Shown: one piece after another, positions 1 to 7,675 of the stretch
Position numbering within the stretch: position 1 is the stretch's first letter
Layout of the letters: each line of letters begins with the position of its first letter
Assembly: GCF_000620705.1 (NCBI RefSeq)
Contig: NZ_KK211166.1
Location: forward strand, 62,001-126,000
Source: Nocardioides sp. URHA0020
GTDB lineage: Bacteria; Actinomycetota; Actinomycetes; Propionibacteriales; Nocardioidaceae
DNA length: 64,000 bases
Reading direction: 5' to 3'
Program-made: the position numbers and the translations under genes
The notes under the pieces: generated by a model
What the model saw: only the letters and a program-made list of their open reading frames with translations
Told to the model about the DNA's origin: nothing
Databases searched by the model: none

Positions 1-395
1 ACCGGCAGTGGCCGGCCGGTCTCACGGCGTACGACGTGGTCTGGGTCCAGGTCGGTGGCACCAACTACCACTGGCAGGGTCACGCCTGCGCCGCGCCCTC
101 GGCCGAGCCGGCTCCGGCAGCCTCGACCCAGGTCCTCGGATTCACGACCGCCGCGACCATCAGGCGCGGCTCGGCACCCCAGGCCGACTGGGTGTCGGTG
201 ACCGACACCGACGCCACCGCGGTCACGGTGCAGCGGCTCACGGGCGGTGTCTGGAAGGCGACCTCGAAGGCGTCGATCCGCTCGAACGGCACGGCCAAGG
301 TGACCTACCCCCGGCTGGTCAAGGCCGGGACCTACAAGTTCCGGGTCGCCGTCGGCGGCGTCGTGACCAAGCCCCTGGTGGTCCGGGTCCGCTGA
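1..395 (+). CDS. C-terminal part of an exported protein (5' end outside window)
   Basis: The reading frame is already open at base 3 and ends with TGA at 393-395, so only about 130 C-terminal residues are visible. They comprise a Trp/Gly-rich segment with one Cys, a short Ala/Pro linker and then a roughly 85-residue beta-rich module with alternating hydrophobic residues (V-T-V-Q, Y-K-F-R-V, P-L-V-V-R-V). This resembles the Ig-like caps found at the ends of actinobacterial exported proteins. No catalytic motif is visible and the function cannot be named. A strong hairpin starts 19 bases after the stop. Export is inferred from composition only, because the N-terminus is missing. Confidence 0.55.
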   Translation, partial: RQWPAGLTAYDVVWVQVGGTNYHWQGHACAAPSAEPAPAASTQVLGFTTAATIRRGSAPQADWVSVTDTDATAVTVQRLTGGVWKATSKASIRSNGTAKVTYPRLVKAGTYKFRVAVGGVVTKPLVVRVR

Positions 396-413
396 GGACC
401 ATCCGACCGACCC

Positions 414-453
414 GCAGCCGGTCTCTACCTCGTCAGAGGTAGAGGCCGGTTGC
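414..453. terminator. Bidirectional hairpin between convergent genes
   Basis: Bases 418-430 pair with 437-449 with one T-G wobble, and 414-417 can extend against 450-453. The stop codon of the leftward GroES-like gene (433-435) lies in the loop. No U-tract follows, which is usual in actinobacteria. It probably ends transcription from both sides. Confidence 0.6.
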
Positions 454-768
454 CTCGTCGCCGACCCGCTCGGCGGCGACCGCGTGCACGTCGCGCTCGC
501 GCATCACGACGTACAGCTCGCCGTGCACCTCGACCTCGGACTTGTCGTCGGCGTCGAAGAGCACGCGGTCCCCGACCTCGACGGCCCGGGCGTGCGGCCC
601 GACGGCCACGACCTTCGACCAGGCGAGGCGCCGGGCGCCCATCGCGGCGGTCGCGGGGATCACGATGCCGCCCGAGGACCGACGCTCACCGGACTCGCGG
701 TCGAGCTCGACCAGGACCCGGTCGTGGAGCATCTTGATCGGGGTCTTGCTACCCAGCGCGTCACTCAC
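433..768 (-). CDS. GroES/Cpn10-like co-chaperonin
   Basis: A 111-residue protein of the chaperonin-10 fold. The N-terminal strand M-L-H-D-R-V-L-V-E-L-D, the mobile-loop region with S-S-G-G-I-V-I-P, the V-V-A-V-G-P turn, V-G-D-R-V-L-F and Y-V-V-M-R-E-R-D are all recognisable. The GTG start at 766-768 is chosen because it gives a normal Cpn10 length and lies just inside the end of the upstream DUF3618 gene, suggesting translational coupling. No groEL is nearby, so this is an orphan paralog or is used with a GroEL encoded elsewhere. The role is inferred from the family; whether it caps a GroEL ring is unknown. Confidence 0.8.
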   Translation of the reverse strand: MSDALGSKTPIKMLHDRVLVELDRESGERRSSGGIVIPATAAMGARRLAWSKVVAVGPHARAVEVGDRVLFDADDKSEVEVHGELYVVMRERDVHAVAAERVGDEATGLYL

Positions 769-772
769 GGCG

Positions 773-1027
773 TCAGTTGACGACCTTGCGGATGACCACG
801 AGCAGCGCGACCACCCCGACGACGCCACCGACGACCTTGAGGATGTTGTCGGTGCGCGGCTCGCCGGTCGCGGGGTCCACGAAGTGCGCCTTGATGCTGC
901 TGACCTCACGGCTGACGATGGTCTTGGGGTGCGACCGGTAGAGGAGCTGGTCGATCGTGGTCGCCAGTTGCTCCCTGGTCTGCTCGATCTCGCGCTCGAG
1001 AGCGGACAACGAGTCGTCCTTGCTCAC
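773..1027 (-). CDS. DUF3618 small membrane protein
   Basis: 84 residues. The first 60 are polar with a helical repeat (S-A-L-E-R-E-I-E-Q-T-R-E-Q-L), followed by one membrane segment at about 66-80 rich in Val and Gly and a short basic tail, R-K-V-V-N. This is the typical layout of actinobacterial DUF3618 proteins. Their function is not established. The stop lies 5 bases before the GroES-like start, so the two are probably one transcript. The association with a chaperonin-like protein is seen here but its meaning is unknown. Confidence 0.75.
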   Translation of the reverse strand: MSKDDSLSALEREIEQTREQLATTIDQLLYRSHPKTIVSREVSSIKAHFVDPATGEPRTDNILKVVGGVVGVVALLVVIRKVVN

Positions 1028-1083
1028 AGGTTCTCCTCCGTCGACGGGTTCGGGGTGAGGCTATCAACCGCGCCGTACCCAGG

Positions 1084-1836
1084 TCAGGGTCGGGGCATCG
1101 CCGTGCGCGGGTCGAATCCGAAGGGCAGCTCCAGGCGGTGCGCCCGCATCAGGGCGTCGTCGGTGAGCACGTCGTACGTCGTCCCGTCGGCCACCACCGT
1201 CCCGCCGCTGAGCACCACCGACCGCGGGCACAGCTCGAGCGCGTACGGCAGGTCGTGGGTGACCATCAGGACGGTGACGTCGAGGGAGCGGAGGATGTCG
1301 GCGAGCTCGCGGCGCGAGGCCGGGTCGAGGTTCGACGACGGCTCGTCGAGCACCAGGATCTCCGGCTCCATCACCAGCACGGTGGCGACGGCGACCCGCC
1401 GACGCTGCCCGAACGAGAGGTGGTGGGGCGGGCGGTCGACGTACTCCGCCATCCCGACCTGCTCGAGCGCGTGCATGACCCGGCGGTCGAGCTCGGCGCC
1501 CCCGATGCCGAGGTTGGCCGGGCCGAACGCGACGTCCGCGCGGACCGTGCCCATGAAGAGCTGGTCGTCGGGATCCTGGAAGACGATGCCGACCCGACGC
1601 CGGATCTCGCGCAGGTTGGCCTTCTCGACCCTCAGCCCGCTGACCTCGACCGAGCCGGCGCCCGCGGTGTGGATGCCGTTGAGGTGGAGCACCAGCGTGG
1701 TCTTCCCCGCACCGTTGGGGCCCAGCAGCGCGACCCGCTCGCCCTGGTGCACGTGCAGGTCGACGCCGAAGAGCGCCTGGTGACCGTCGGGGTAGGCGTA
1801 GGCGAGGCCGCGGACGTCGAGGACCGGAGCCGTCAC
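1084..1836 (-). CDS. cbiO: ECF transporter ATPase (CbiO/NikO type)
   Basis: 250-residue ABC ATPase, the energy-coupling subunit of a group I ECF importer for nickel or cobalt. Walker A (GPNGAGKTT) is at 39-47, the Q-loop (V-F-Q-D-P-D-D-Q-L-F, typical of CbiO) at about Q87, the signature L-S-F-G-Q-R at 140-145, Walker B I-L-V-L-D-E-P at 160-166 and the switch His at 194. It is the last gene of a four-gene leftward operon; its start overlaps the cbiQ stop by 4 bases. It works at the cytoplasmic membrane with CbiQ, CbiN and CbiM. Metal specificity cannot be read from the ATPase. Confidence 0.93.
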   Translation of the reverse strand: MTAPVLDVRGLAYAYPDGHQALFGVDLHVHQGERVALLGPNGAGKTTLVLHLNGIHTAGAGSVEVSGLRVEKANLREIRRRVGIVFQDPDDQLFMGTVRADVAFGPANLGIGGAELDRRVMHALEQVGMAEYVDRPPHHLSFGQRRRVAVATVLVMEPEILVLDEPSSNLDPASRRELADILRSLDVTVLMVTHDLPYALELCPRSVVLSGGTVVADGTTYDVLTDDALMRAHRLELPFGFDPRTAMPRP

Positions 1837-2501
1837 TTCGGCATCCTGCCCGTGTAGCCGCGCGACAGCATCGCGAGGTGCACCCGCTCGCCGCGCTCGT
1901 AGGACCGGATGAAGAGCGCACCGGCCGACCTGGCCAGGACCGGCCAGTGCCGGGGGTTGCGCGCGGTGAAGCCCCGAGACTCGCGGGCGACCCTCATCCG
2001 CTGCATCTCGCCGGTGACCACGTCGAGGTAGCGCACCATGAAGGACATGATCTGCACGAGCTGCTGGGGCAGCCGCAGGCGCTCGAGGCCGAGCAGCAGC
2101 TCCTGCGGCTCGGTGGTCGCCGCCAGGGTCAGGCTGGCGAGCACGCCGAGCGTCCCCTTGACCAGCAGCGCGATCCCGGCCTCGAGGCCGTGCTCGCTGA
2201 CGCTGACGCCGAGCACCTCGGTCCGGGGGCCGGTCGCGACGAACGGCAGCAGCACCGCGAAGAGCACGAATGGGACCTCGACGACCGTGCGCTTGAGCAG
2301 GTACGTCGGGGGCACCCGCGAGACGCCGATGACGACTCCGATGGCCAGCAGGTAGGCGCCGTACGCGAGGTACCAGTCGCGCGGGGTCGCGACCACGATG
2401 ATCATGAAGGCCAGCAGCGCCAGGATCTTCAGGTGCGCCGGGACGCGGTGGATCGCCGAGTGGCCGTGGAAGTGCAGCTTGTGGCCGTGTCCGGCGCCCA
2501 T
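1833..2501 (-). CDS. cbiQ: ECF transporter transmembrane protein CbiQ
   Basis: 222-residue T-component of the metal ECF importer. It has five to six hydrophobic segments and, in the cytoplasmic part, the coupling helices with Ala-Arg-Glu-Ser-Arg-Gly, the A-R-G/A-R-S class motif that contacts the ATPase. The ATG at 2499-2501 is chosen since it follows the CbiN stop by one base; an upstream in-frame extension overlaps cbiN and has no hydrophobic character. The N-terminus carries a His-rich stretch (G-H-G-H-K-L-H-F-H-G-H) that could bind the transported metal, which is inference. Confidence 0.9.
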   Translation of the reverse strand: MGAGHGHKLHFHGHSAIHRVPAHLKILALLAFMIIVVATPRDWYLAYGAYLLAIGVVIGVSRVPPTYLLKRTVVEVPFVLFAVLLPFVATGPRTEVLGVSVSEHGLEAGIALLVKGTLGVLASLTLAATTEPQELLLGLERLRLPQQLVQIMSFMVRYLDVVTGEMQRMRVARESRGFTARNPRHWPVLARSAGALFIRSYERGERVHLAMLSRGYTGRMPK

Positions 2502-2502
2502 C

Positions 2503-2817
2503 TCAGGCGGCTGGCCGGCGGTCGCGACGGCGTACGACGTAGGCGAGGCCGGTGCCGAGGGCGAGCACGACGACGACGCCGACCACACCGGCGAGCCCGC
2601 CCGAGAGGCGCCGGTTGTCGACGTCCTTCGCGGCGTAGCCGGCCAGGGGGCTGTCGGCGGCCCGGTGGTCCTTCTGGGTGCTGGCGAAGCCCTTGTCCTG
2701 CGAGACCCTGGTCAGGCCGTCGGGCTGGCTGGAGGCGTAGTAGCTGACGCCGCCGGCGAGCAGCAGGGCGGCCAGCAGGATGCCGAGGGCGACCCACTTC
2801 GTGGCGATGGTCCTCAC
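2503..2817 (-). CDS. cbiN: ECF transporter accessory subunit CbiN (PDGLE family)
   Basis: 104 residues with a membrane segment at about 7-28, an extracytoplasmic loop holding the diagnostic Pro-Asp-Gly-Leu near 32-35, and a second membrane segment at about 73-95 followed by an Arg-rich tail. This matches the PDGLE/CbiN subunit that helps the CbiM S-component load metal. It overlaps the CbiM stop by four bases and nearly abuts cbiQ, so the subunits are translationally coupled in the order M-N-Q-O. Confidence 0.88.
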   Translation of the reverse strand: MRTIATKWVALGILLAALLLAGGVSYYASSQPDGLTRVSQDKGFASTQKDHRAADSPLAGYAAKDVDNRRLSGGLAGVVGVVVVLALGTGLAYVVRRRDRRPAA

Positions 2818-3512
2818 GCGGCTGCTCCCGTCGACGAGGGCTTGATCTCGAGCTCGCGCTGCGCCAGGAGCCGACGGGCGCCGTACACGAGGTCAGGGCG
2901 CACGGCGAGGATCGCGCCGACAGCGAGGAAGGTGATCACGCCTTCGCCGATGCCGATCAGGACGTGCACGCCGACCATCGCCGTCGCGAGGCTGCCGAGC
3001 GGGATGTCGGTGGCGCCGCCGACCGCGTAGAGCCCGACGAAGAGCAGCGCGGCGACCGGGACGGAGACGAACGCGCCGATGCCGGCCTCGAGCGCGACCA
3101 GCGAGGTCCGCTTGGGCAGCACGGCCTGGAGCAGCCTGAAGACCAGGTAGCCGACCGCGACCGTGGTCAGCCCCATCAGGGTGATGTTGGTGCCGAGCGC
3201 GGTGATCCCGCCGTCGGCGAAGAGCAGGCACTGCACGGTGAAGACCACGCTGAGGCACAGGACGGCCGACCACGGACCGACGAGCACGGCGGCGAGCGCC
3301 CCGCCCATGAGGTGCCCGCTGGTGCCGACGCCCACCGGGAAGGTGATCATCTGCGCCGCGAAGACGAAGGCCGCGACGAGCCCGATCATCGGCGCCGTCC
3401 GGTCGTCCAGCTCCTTGCGCGACTTCACCAGCGCGGTGCCCACGCAGACCGCGGCGAACGCACCGGTCGCGATCGACGTCGGTGCGTCGAGGAAGCCGTC
3501 GGGGACGTGCAT
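2814..3512 (-). CDS. cbiM: Nickel/cobalt ECF substrate-binding membrane protein CbiM/NikM
   Basis: 232-residue S-component with seven predicted membrane helices. The N-terminus is Met-His-Val-Pro-Asp-Gly, and His67 sits in G-T-S-G-H-L-M-G-G. Met1, His2 and His67 are the metal ligands known for NikM/CbiM, so the start is fixed by function as well as by sequence. First gene of the cbiMNQO operon. Upstream lies a 17-base Nur-like box, and I see no cobalamin riboswitch, which favours nickel as substrate. Nickel versus cobalt is an inference from regulation. Confidence 0.92.
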   Translation of the reverse strand: MHVPDGFLDAPTSIATGAFAAVCVGTALVKSRKELDDRTAPMIGLVAAFVFAAQMITFPVGVGTSGHLMGGALAAVLVGPWSAVLCLSVVFTVQCLLFADGGITALGTNITLMGLTTVAVGYLVFRLLQAVLPKRTSLVALEAGIGAFVSVPVAALLFVGLYAVGGATDIPLGSLATAMVGVHVLIGIGEGVITFLAVGAILAVRPDLVYGARRLLAQRELEIKPSSTGAAA

Positions 3513-3583
3513 GCGCTCTCCTGCTCGAGGGGCCGGGGTCGGGCGCTACGTTGGTGGTGCCCGAGACCGCTCAGCGTACGTTA

Positions 3584-3600
3584 TTGCACATTGTTTGCGA
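3584..3600. promoter_or_regulatory. Nur-like nickel-responsive operator
   Basis: TTGCAC-ATTGT-TTGCGA matches 10 of 12 positions of the TTGCAA-N5-TTGCAA box reported for the Streptomyces nickel regulator Nur (Fur family). It lies 71 bases before cbiM and 16 bases before the divergent peroxiredoxin start, in an AT-rich patch. It could control either or both genes. The match is seen; binding is inferred. Confidence 0.5.
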
Positions 3601-3616
3601 GAAGGAGCCCATCCCT

Positions 3617-4108
3617 GTGAGCCAGCGCCTGTCCCCCGGTGACACCGCCCCCGAGTTCACGCTCACCAACGACGTGGGCGACGACGTCGCCCTCGGCGAC
3701 TTCCTCGGTCGCAAGGTGATCGTGTACTTCTACCCGGCTGCGATGACGCCCGGCTGCACCAAGCAGGCCTGCGACTTCACCGACTCGCTCTCGTCCCTGC
3801 AGGCGGCGGGCTACGAGGTCCTCGGGATCTCGCCCGACAAGCCGGCGAAGCTCGCGAAGTTCCGCGAGCGCGACGGCCTCACCATCACGCTGCTCTCCGA
3901 CCCCGACAAGGTCGTGATGAAGGAGTACGCCGCCTTCGGCGAGAAGAAGTTGTACGGCAAGACCGTCGAGGGCGTCATCCGCTCCACGGTCGTGGTCGAC
4001 GAGGACGGCAAGGTCTTCCTGGCGCAGTACAACGTCAAGGCCACCGGGCACGTCGCCAAGCTGCGCCGCGACCTGGAGCTCAACAACGCGGACGAGGAGC
4101 CGCGCTGA
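3617..4108 (+). CDS. bcp: Bcp/PrxQ-type peroxiredoxin
   Basis: 163-residue thiol peroxidase reducing hydroperoxides in the cytoplasm. The peroxidatic Cys47 is in T-P-G-C-T-K-Q-A-C with the resolving Cys52 five residues later, the pattern of atypical two-Cys BCP proteins. The GTG at 3617 is preceded by GAAGGAG at 3601-3607, so it is preferred to longer in-frame starts that run through the divergent promoter region. It faces the metal importer across a Nur-like box. Nickel control of a peroxide defence gene would be reasonable but is not shown. Confidence 0.92.
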   Translation: MSQRLSPGDTAPEFTLTNDVGDDVALGDFLGRKVIVYFYPAAMTPGCTKQACDFTDSLSSLQAAGYEVLGISPDKPAKLAKFRERDGLTITLLSDPDKVVMKEYAAFGEKKLYGKTVEGVIRSTVVVDEDGKVFLAQYNVKATGHVAKLRRDLELNNADEEPR

Positions 4109-4148
4109 GCGATCCCTGCCCGGCGACGGTCTGAGAGACTTCCTCCGC

Positions 4149-4222
4149 GCGCCCGTAGCCCAATTGGCAGAGGCACCACGTTTAGGTCGTGGCCAGTGAG
4201 AGTTCGAGTCTCTCCGGGCGCA
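4149..4222 (+). tRNA. tRNA with anticodon UAG (Leu by codon table), class I architecture
   Basis: Complete cloverleaf of 74 bases. The acceptor is 4149-4155 with 4215-4221 and discriminator A at 4222. The anticodon stem is CCACG/CGTGG with loop TTTAGGT (anticodon TAG, G37). The T-arm is GAGAG/CTCTC with TTCGAGT, and the D-arm has AATTGG with one C-A mismatch at 13-22. CC follows but CCA is not fully encoded. The variable loop is only five bases (CCAGT), unlike bacterial tRNA-Leu, which normally has a long variable arm. So the anticodon says Leu (CUA codons) but the shape is class I. It may be a divergent, specialised or decaying tRNA. Confidence 0.75.
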
Positions 4223-4258
4223 CCGGACCACCGAGCCCGGCTGAGGGCGACCGCCTCC

Positions 4259-4834
4259 TCAGTCCTTCGCGCAGAGCACGTTGAGCGTCGCGGACACGGT
4301 CCCGTTGGTCCCCGTGTTCTGCACGATGGCCCACCAGCCGCCACCGAGACCCAGCTGCTCGCCGTCGAAGACCTTGTGGAAGCCGGCCTTGATCGGTGAG
4401 TCCATCACCACGTACGGCACCGCCTCGCCGGTGGTCTGGGTGAAGACGCCGGCGCTGATGGCCCGCTCGTCCGCGTGGCAGAGCAGCTGGACGTCGGCGA
4501 CCCACTGACCGCTCACCGTCGAGGAGCGGACCGTCACGTCCTTCATCCCGGCGGCGCCGGCCGGCCCGGTGGCCCCGACCGGCCCCCGCTGGCCCGCGGG
4601 CCCGGCGCGACCGGTCCTGCCCGACAGGGCCCGCAGCGTCGCCGGAGCGAGGTCGGTGGTCGCGACGGACCTGTTCCTGATGTCCGCGGCGGTGATCGTG
4701 CCGTCCTTGATCTGCTTGCCGGTGATCAGGGCGCCTGCCACGGCACCTCCGGTGCTGGCCAGGACCAGGAGCACCACGATCACCCCCAGACCCAGCACGG
4801 TCACGGCGGAGGGCTTCGAGCTCGTCGTCTTCAT
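4259..4834 (-). CDS. Exported protein with short collagen-like Gly-X-Y stretch
   Basis: 191 residues with an N-terminal membrane anchor or uncleaved signal at about 10-35, then a linker with the recurring G-K-Q-I-K-D-G-T-I-T pattern, about eight Gly-X-Y triplets (G-P-A-G-Q-R-G-P-V-G-A-T-G-P-A-G), and a C-terminal beta-rich domain with two Cys. The ATG at 4832-4834 puts the hydrophobic segment at the N-terminus; a longer frame adds a non-signal-like leader. A second protein of the same layout is at 11320-11943. Such actinobacterial collagen-like surface proteins have no established function. Confidence 0.7.
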   Translation of the reverse strand: MKTTSSKPSAVTVLGLGVIVVLLVLASTGGAVAGALITGKQIKDGTITAADIRNRSVATTDLAPATLRALSGRTGRAGPAGQRGPVGATGPAGAAGMKDVTVRSSTVSGQWVADVQLLCHADERAISAGVFTQTTGEAVPYVVMDSPIKAGFHKVFDGEQLGLGGGWWAIVQNTGTNGTVSATLNVLCAKD

Positions 4835-4915
4835 GAGGCGCACGCTGACACCCACCGCTGGGACGGCGCTGGGTGCGCGCTGGGAGTCGCAGCCGCTCCG
4901 GCTCGCTCGCACGAC

Positions 4916-5503
4916 TCAGCCGGTCTGGGTGCCCTCTTCACGCAGTCGGGGCTCGGTGGTGCCCTCCGGCTTGATGCCGGTCTTGTCGGCGTAGAAGGCC
5001 CGGATCCGGTCCATGTCGGCACCCACGTCACCGGAGACCGGGAACGTCGGACCCCAGCCGACGGTGCGCGAGGGCGCGTCGAGGAAGGCGAGGGTGATCG
5101 GCAGGCCGGTCTGCTGGGAGATCCGGTAGAACCCGGACTTCCAGTAGTCGCCCTTGCTGCGCGTGCCCTCCGCCGCGATGCCGAGCAAGAAGGTCTCGTC
5201 GGTCTCGGCGTCCGCGAGCAGCGTGCGGATGGTCGCCCCGGGGTTGGCCCGGTCCAGCTCGACCGCCCCGCTGGCACGCATGATCGGTGCCAGCGGACCC
5301 TTGAAGAACGAGTCCTTGACCAGCAGCCGGATCTGGATGTCGTTGTCCCACGCCAGCAGCATGGTGAGCACCCAGTCCCAGTTGGACGTGTGCGGTGCGC
5401 CGACCAGGATGCCCTTGCGCGGCACCTCGCCGACCGTCCGCCAGCGCGACAGCTTGAGCAGGATGCGGGCGAGGTTGCGGCGGAGGAAGAAGTGGCGGCT
5501 CAT
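4916..5503 (-). CDS. PlsC-family acyltransferase
   Basis: 195 residues. The H-T-S-N-W-D motif (HX4D) around residue 39 and the E-G-T-R-S motif around 113 are the catalytic and phosphate-binding blocks of glycerol-phosphate-type acyltransferases. It probably transfers an acyl chain to a lysophospholipid or related lipid at the membrane. The ATG at 5501-5503 overlaps the rdgB stop as ATGA, so it is the third gene of a translationally coupled rph-rdgB-acyltransferase operon. Substrate is unknown; it lacks the length of full PlsC enzymes with extra domains. Confidence 0.82.
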   Translation of the reverse strand: MSRHFFLRRNLARILLKLSRWRTVGEVPRKGILVGAPHTSNWDWVLTMLLAWDNDIQIRLLVKDSFFKGPLAPIMRASGAVELDRANPGATIRTLLADAETDETFLLGIAAEGTRSKGDYWKSGFYRISQQTGLPITLAFLDAPSRTVGWGPTFPVSGDVGADMDRIRAFYADKTGIKPEGTTEPRLREEGTQTG

Positions 5504-6117
5504 CGCAGCACCCGGGCCACGATCGGCGCCATCCGGCGCAGCGCCCACCCGCGGTGCGAGATGGCGTCCTTGTCCTCACGGCTCAGCTCGCCGGTCGTCA
5601 GCCCGGGTCGGGCGTCGGCCTCGAAGAGCACGTCGTACCCGAACCCGCCGCTCCCCCGGACCTCCCGGGTGATCCGGCCGGGCATCGTGCCGCTCGTGAG
5701 CTCCTCGCCGTCCGGGTGGCAGAACGCGACGGCGCAGTGGAAGTGCGCCGTACGCCGCTCGTCCGGCACGTCGTCGAGCTGCGCGAGCAGCAGCTGGTTG
5801 TTGCGGGCGTCGTCCTTGGGCGGCCCGGACCAGCGCGCGGACAGCACGCCGGGCATGCCGTTGAGAGCGTCGACGCAGAGTCCGCTGTCGTCGGCGATCG
5901 ACGGCAGCCCGGTCGCGAGCACGCCGGCGCGCGCCTTGAGCAGGGCGTTGCCCTCGAACGTCGCCTGGTCCTCGACCGGCTCCTCGTAGCCCTCGACCTG
6001 GTCGATGCCGAGGACCTCGACCTCGGGGAGGTGCTCGCGCAGGATGCGCTCCATCTCCTCGATCTTCTTGAGGTTGCGCGAGGCCAGGAAGATCCTGGTT
6101 GCGTCTGGCTCAGCCAC
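5500..6117 (-). CDS. rdgB: Non-canonical purine NTP pyrophosphatase (dITP/XTP)
   Basis: 205 residues, the Ham1/RdgB family that removes dITP and XTP from the nucleotide pool. Visible motifs are A-S-R-N-L-K-K near the N-terminus, the Asp pair in [10 protein letters not shown] in the middle and S-H-R-G-W-A-L near the C-terminus. The GTG at 6115-6117 overlaps the rph stop by eight bases and gives a family-typical N-terminus; a start further upstream would add an unrelated Ser/Arg leader. The rph-rdgB order is the same as in M. tuberculosis (Rv1340-Rv1341). Confidence 0.93.
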   Translation of the reverse strand: MAEPDATRIFLASRNLKKIEEMERILREHLPEVEVLGIDQVEGYEEPVEDQATFEGNALLKARAGVLATGLPSIADDSGLCVDALNGMPGVLSARWSGPPKDDARNNQLLLAQLDDVPDERRTAHFHCAVAFCHPDGEELTSGTMPGRITREVRGSGGFGYDVLFEADARPGLTTGELSREDKDAISHRGWALRRMAPIVARVLR

Positions 6118-6850
6118 CGGAGAGCGCCTCCTGCTGGAGGCGGGTGAGGTCGACACAGCCCTTGGCGGCCAGCTCCAGCAGCGCGTCGAGCTCCGCGCGG
6201 TCGAAGGCCGCGCCCTCCGCGGTGCCCTGCACCTCGACGAACTTGCCCTCGCCGGTCATCACGACGTTCATGTCGGTCTCGGCGCGGACGTCCTCGACGT
6301 ACGGCAGGTCCAGGCGCGGGACCCCGTCGATGATGCCGACGCTGATCGCCGCGACCGAGCCGGTCAGCGGCTCACCGGTCAGCGCGCCGGTGGAGCGCAG
6401 GTGCGCGACCGCGTCGGCCAGCGCGACGTAGGCCCCGGTGATCGCGGCCGTCCGGGTGCCGCCGTCGGCCTGGAGCACGTCGCAGTCGAGCTGGATGGTG
6501 TTCTCACCGAGCGCCTCGTAGTCGATGACCGCGCGCAGCGAGCGACCGATCAGCCGGCTGATCTCATGGGTGCGGCCACCGATGCGGCCCTTGACCGACT
6601 CGCGGTCCGAGCGGGTGTTGGTGGAGGCCGGCAGCATCGCGTACTCCGCCGTCACCCAGCCCAGGCCGGAGCCCTTGCGCCACCGCGGGACGCCCGGCGA
6701 CGCGGACGCGGCGCAGAGCACCTTGGTGCGGCCGAACTCGATCAGCACCGACCCGGCCGCGTGGTCGAGCCAGTTGCGGGTGATGGTCACCGGCCGGAGC
6801 TCGTCGTCGGCCCTGCCGTCTTCTCGGGGCGCGTCCTCGCGTGCAGTCAT
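6110..6850 (-). CDS. rph: Ribonuclease PH
   Basis: 246 residues, the phosphorolytic 3'-5' exoribonuclease that trims tRNA 3' ends. [33 protein letters not shown], the R-D-R-E-S-V-K-like segment and [10 protein letters not shown] match the RNase PH core. The ATG at 6848-6850 is preceded by TAGTCT seven bases upstream, consistent with a leaderless transcript starting inside the 20-base gap after the ABC permease gene. It starts the rph-rdgB-acyltransferase operon. Confidence 0.95.
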   Translation of the reverse strand: MTAREDAPREDGRADDELRPVTITRNWLDHAAGSVLIEFGRTKVLCAASASPGVPRWRKGSGLGWVTAEYAMLPASTNTRSDRESVKGRIGGRTHEISRLIGRSLRAVIDYEALGENTIQLDCDVLQADGGTRTAAITGAYVALADAVAHLRSTGALTGEPLTGSVAAISVGIIDGVPRLDLPYVEDVRAETDMNVVMTGEGKFVEVQGTAEGAAFDRAELDALLELAAKGCVDLTRLQQEALSGG

Positions 6851-6857
6851 GCCGCCG

Positions 6858-6863
6858 AGACTA
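6858..6863 (-). promoter_or_regulatory. Leaderless-type -10 box of rph
   Basis: TAGTCT on the minus strand ends seven bases before the rph ATG. It agrees with the TANNNT-6-8-start pattern repeated across this window. Confidence 0.45.
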
Positions 6864-6870
6864 GTGCGCC

Positions 6871-7674
6871 CTACTTGACCTCCGCGCGCAGCACCCGTCG
6901 CATCCCGATGACGAGCGGGACGACGAGCCAGATGAAGCCGGACACGAGCAGCTGTCCCCACTCCTCGCCGCTCAGCGACATGTCGTAGAGCGGGCCCTGC
7001 GCGGACTGGAAGTCGATCCACGGAGCGATCCTGTCGAACCAGTCCATGAGCGCGGCGCCCAGGGCGATCAGGCCCGGCAGGACCCACCGGTAGACGAAGA
7101 ACACCACGATGGCGGCGGCGGTGTTGAGGAAGAGCGTCGCCAGCGCGAAGCCCCCGAGCATCGCCAGGCTCTGGGTGATCAGGAACCCGAAGAAGCCCGC
7201 CCAGCCGAAGGTCCAGTCGGCGCCGCCCTCCATCACGCCGTAGAGCAGGTTGCACACCAGGCCGACCACGAGAGACATCGCGATCGTCGCCAGGGTGAGG
7301 ATCAGCCCGACCACGGCCTTCGCCAGGAACACCAGCGGCCGGCGGGGCTCGAGCGCGAACGTGACCATCGCGGTCCGCTGCCCCCACTCGGCCGTCACGA
7401 GCATGATGCCGAGGACGGGCAGCAGGATCGAGGTGACGAACGCGGCCGCGGCCACGAAGTCGCCGTACGACATCGCCTCGTCCTGGGTCACCGTGACGGC
7501 GAGCACGACGCCCTCGGTGAGCAGCACCAGGAAGCCGATGACCGCGAGCAGCCAGAAGCCGGCCCGGGTGTCGTACGACTTGCGGAGCTCGACCCCGACC
7601 AGTCGGAGGAACGGGGTGGGGGTGGTGGACGAGATGTCCAGCGCGTGCCCCAGGCCGGGGAAGGTCGTGCTCAT
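6871..7674 (-). CDS. ABC-2 type transporter permease (copy 2)
   Basis: 267 residues with six hydrophobic segments. The N-terminus has the phrase [11 protein letters not shown], which recurs in the adjacent permease, and the C-terminus ends V-L-R-A-E-V-K in both. The two are clearly paralogs from tandem duplication. It would form the membrane channel of an exporter with the ATPase at 8482-9384. There is a single base between the stop of the upstream copy and this gene's start codon, so expression is coupled. The exported substrate is unknown; families of this kind export drugs, peptides or lipids. Confidence 0.82.
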   Translation of the reverse strand: MSTTFPGLGHALDISSTTPTPFLRLVGVELRKSYDTRAGFWLLAVIGFLVLLTEGVVLAVTVTQDEAMSYGDFVAAAAFVTSILLPVLGIMLVTAEWGQRTAMVTFALEPRRPLVFLAKAVVGLILTLATIAMSLVVGLVCNLLYGVMEGGADWTFGWAGFFGFLITQSLAMLGGFALATLFLNTAAAIVVFFVYRWVLPGLIALGAALMDWFDRIAPWIDFQSAQGPLYDMSLSGEEWGQLLVSGFIWLVVPLVIGMRRVLRAEVK

Positions 7675-7675
7675 C

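Noticed and set aside
3513..3616. Cobalamin riboswitch upstream of cbiM
   Set aside because: The 104-base gap is too short and has no B12-box-like sequence. A Nur-like box is present instead.
4149..4222. tRNA gene as an integration site of a mobile element
   Set aside because: No integrase, no duplicated tRNA end and only housekeeping or exported genes around it.
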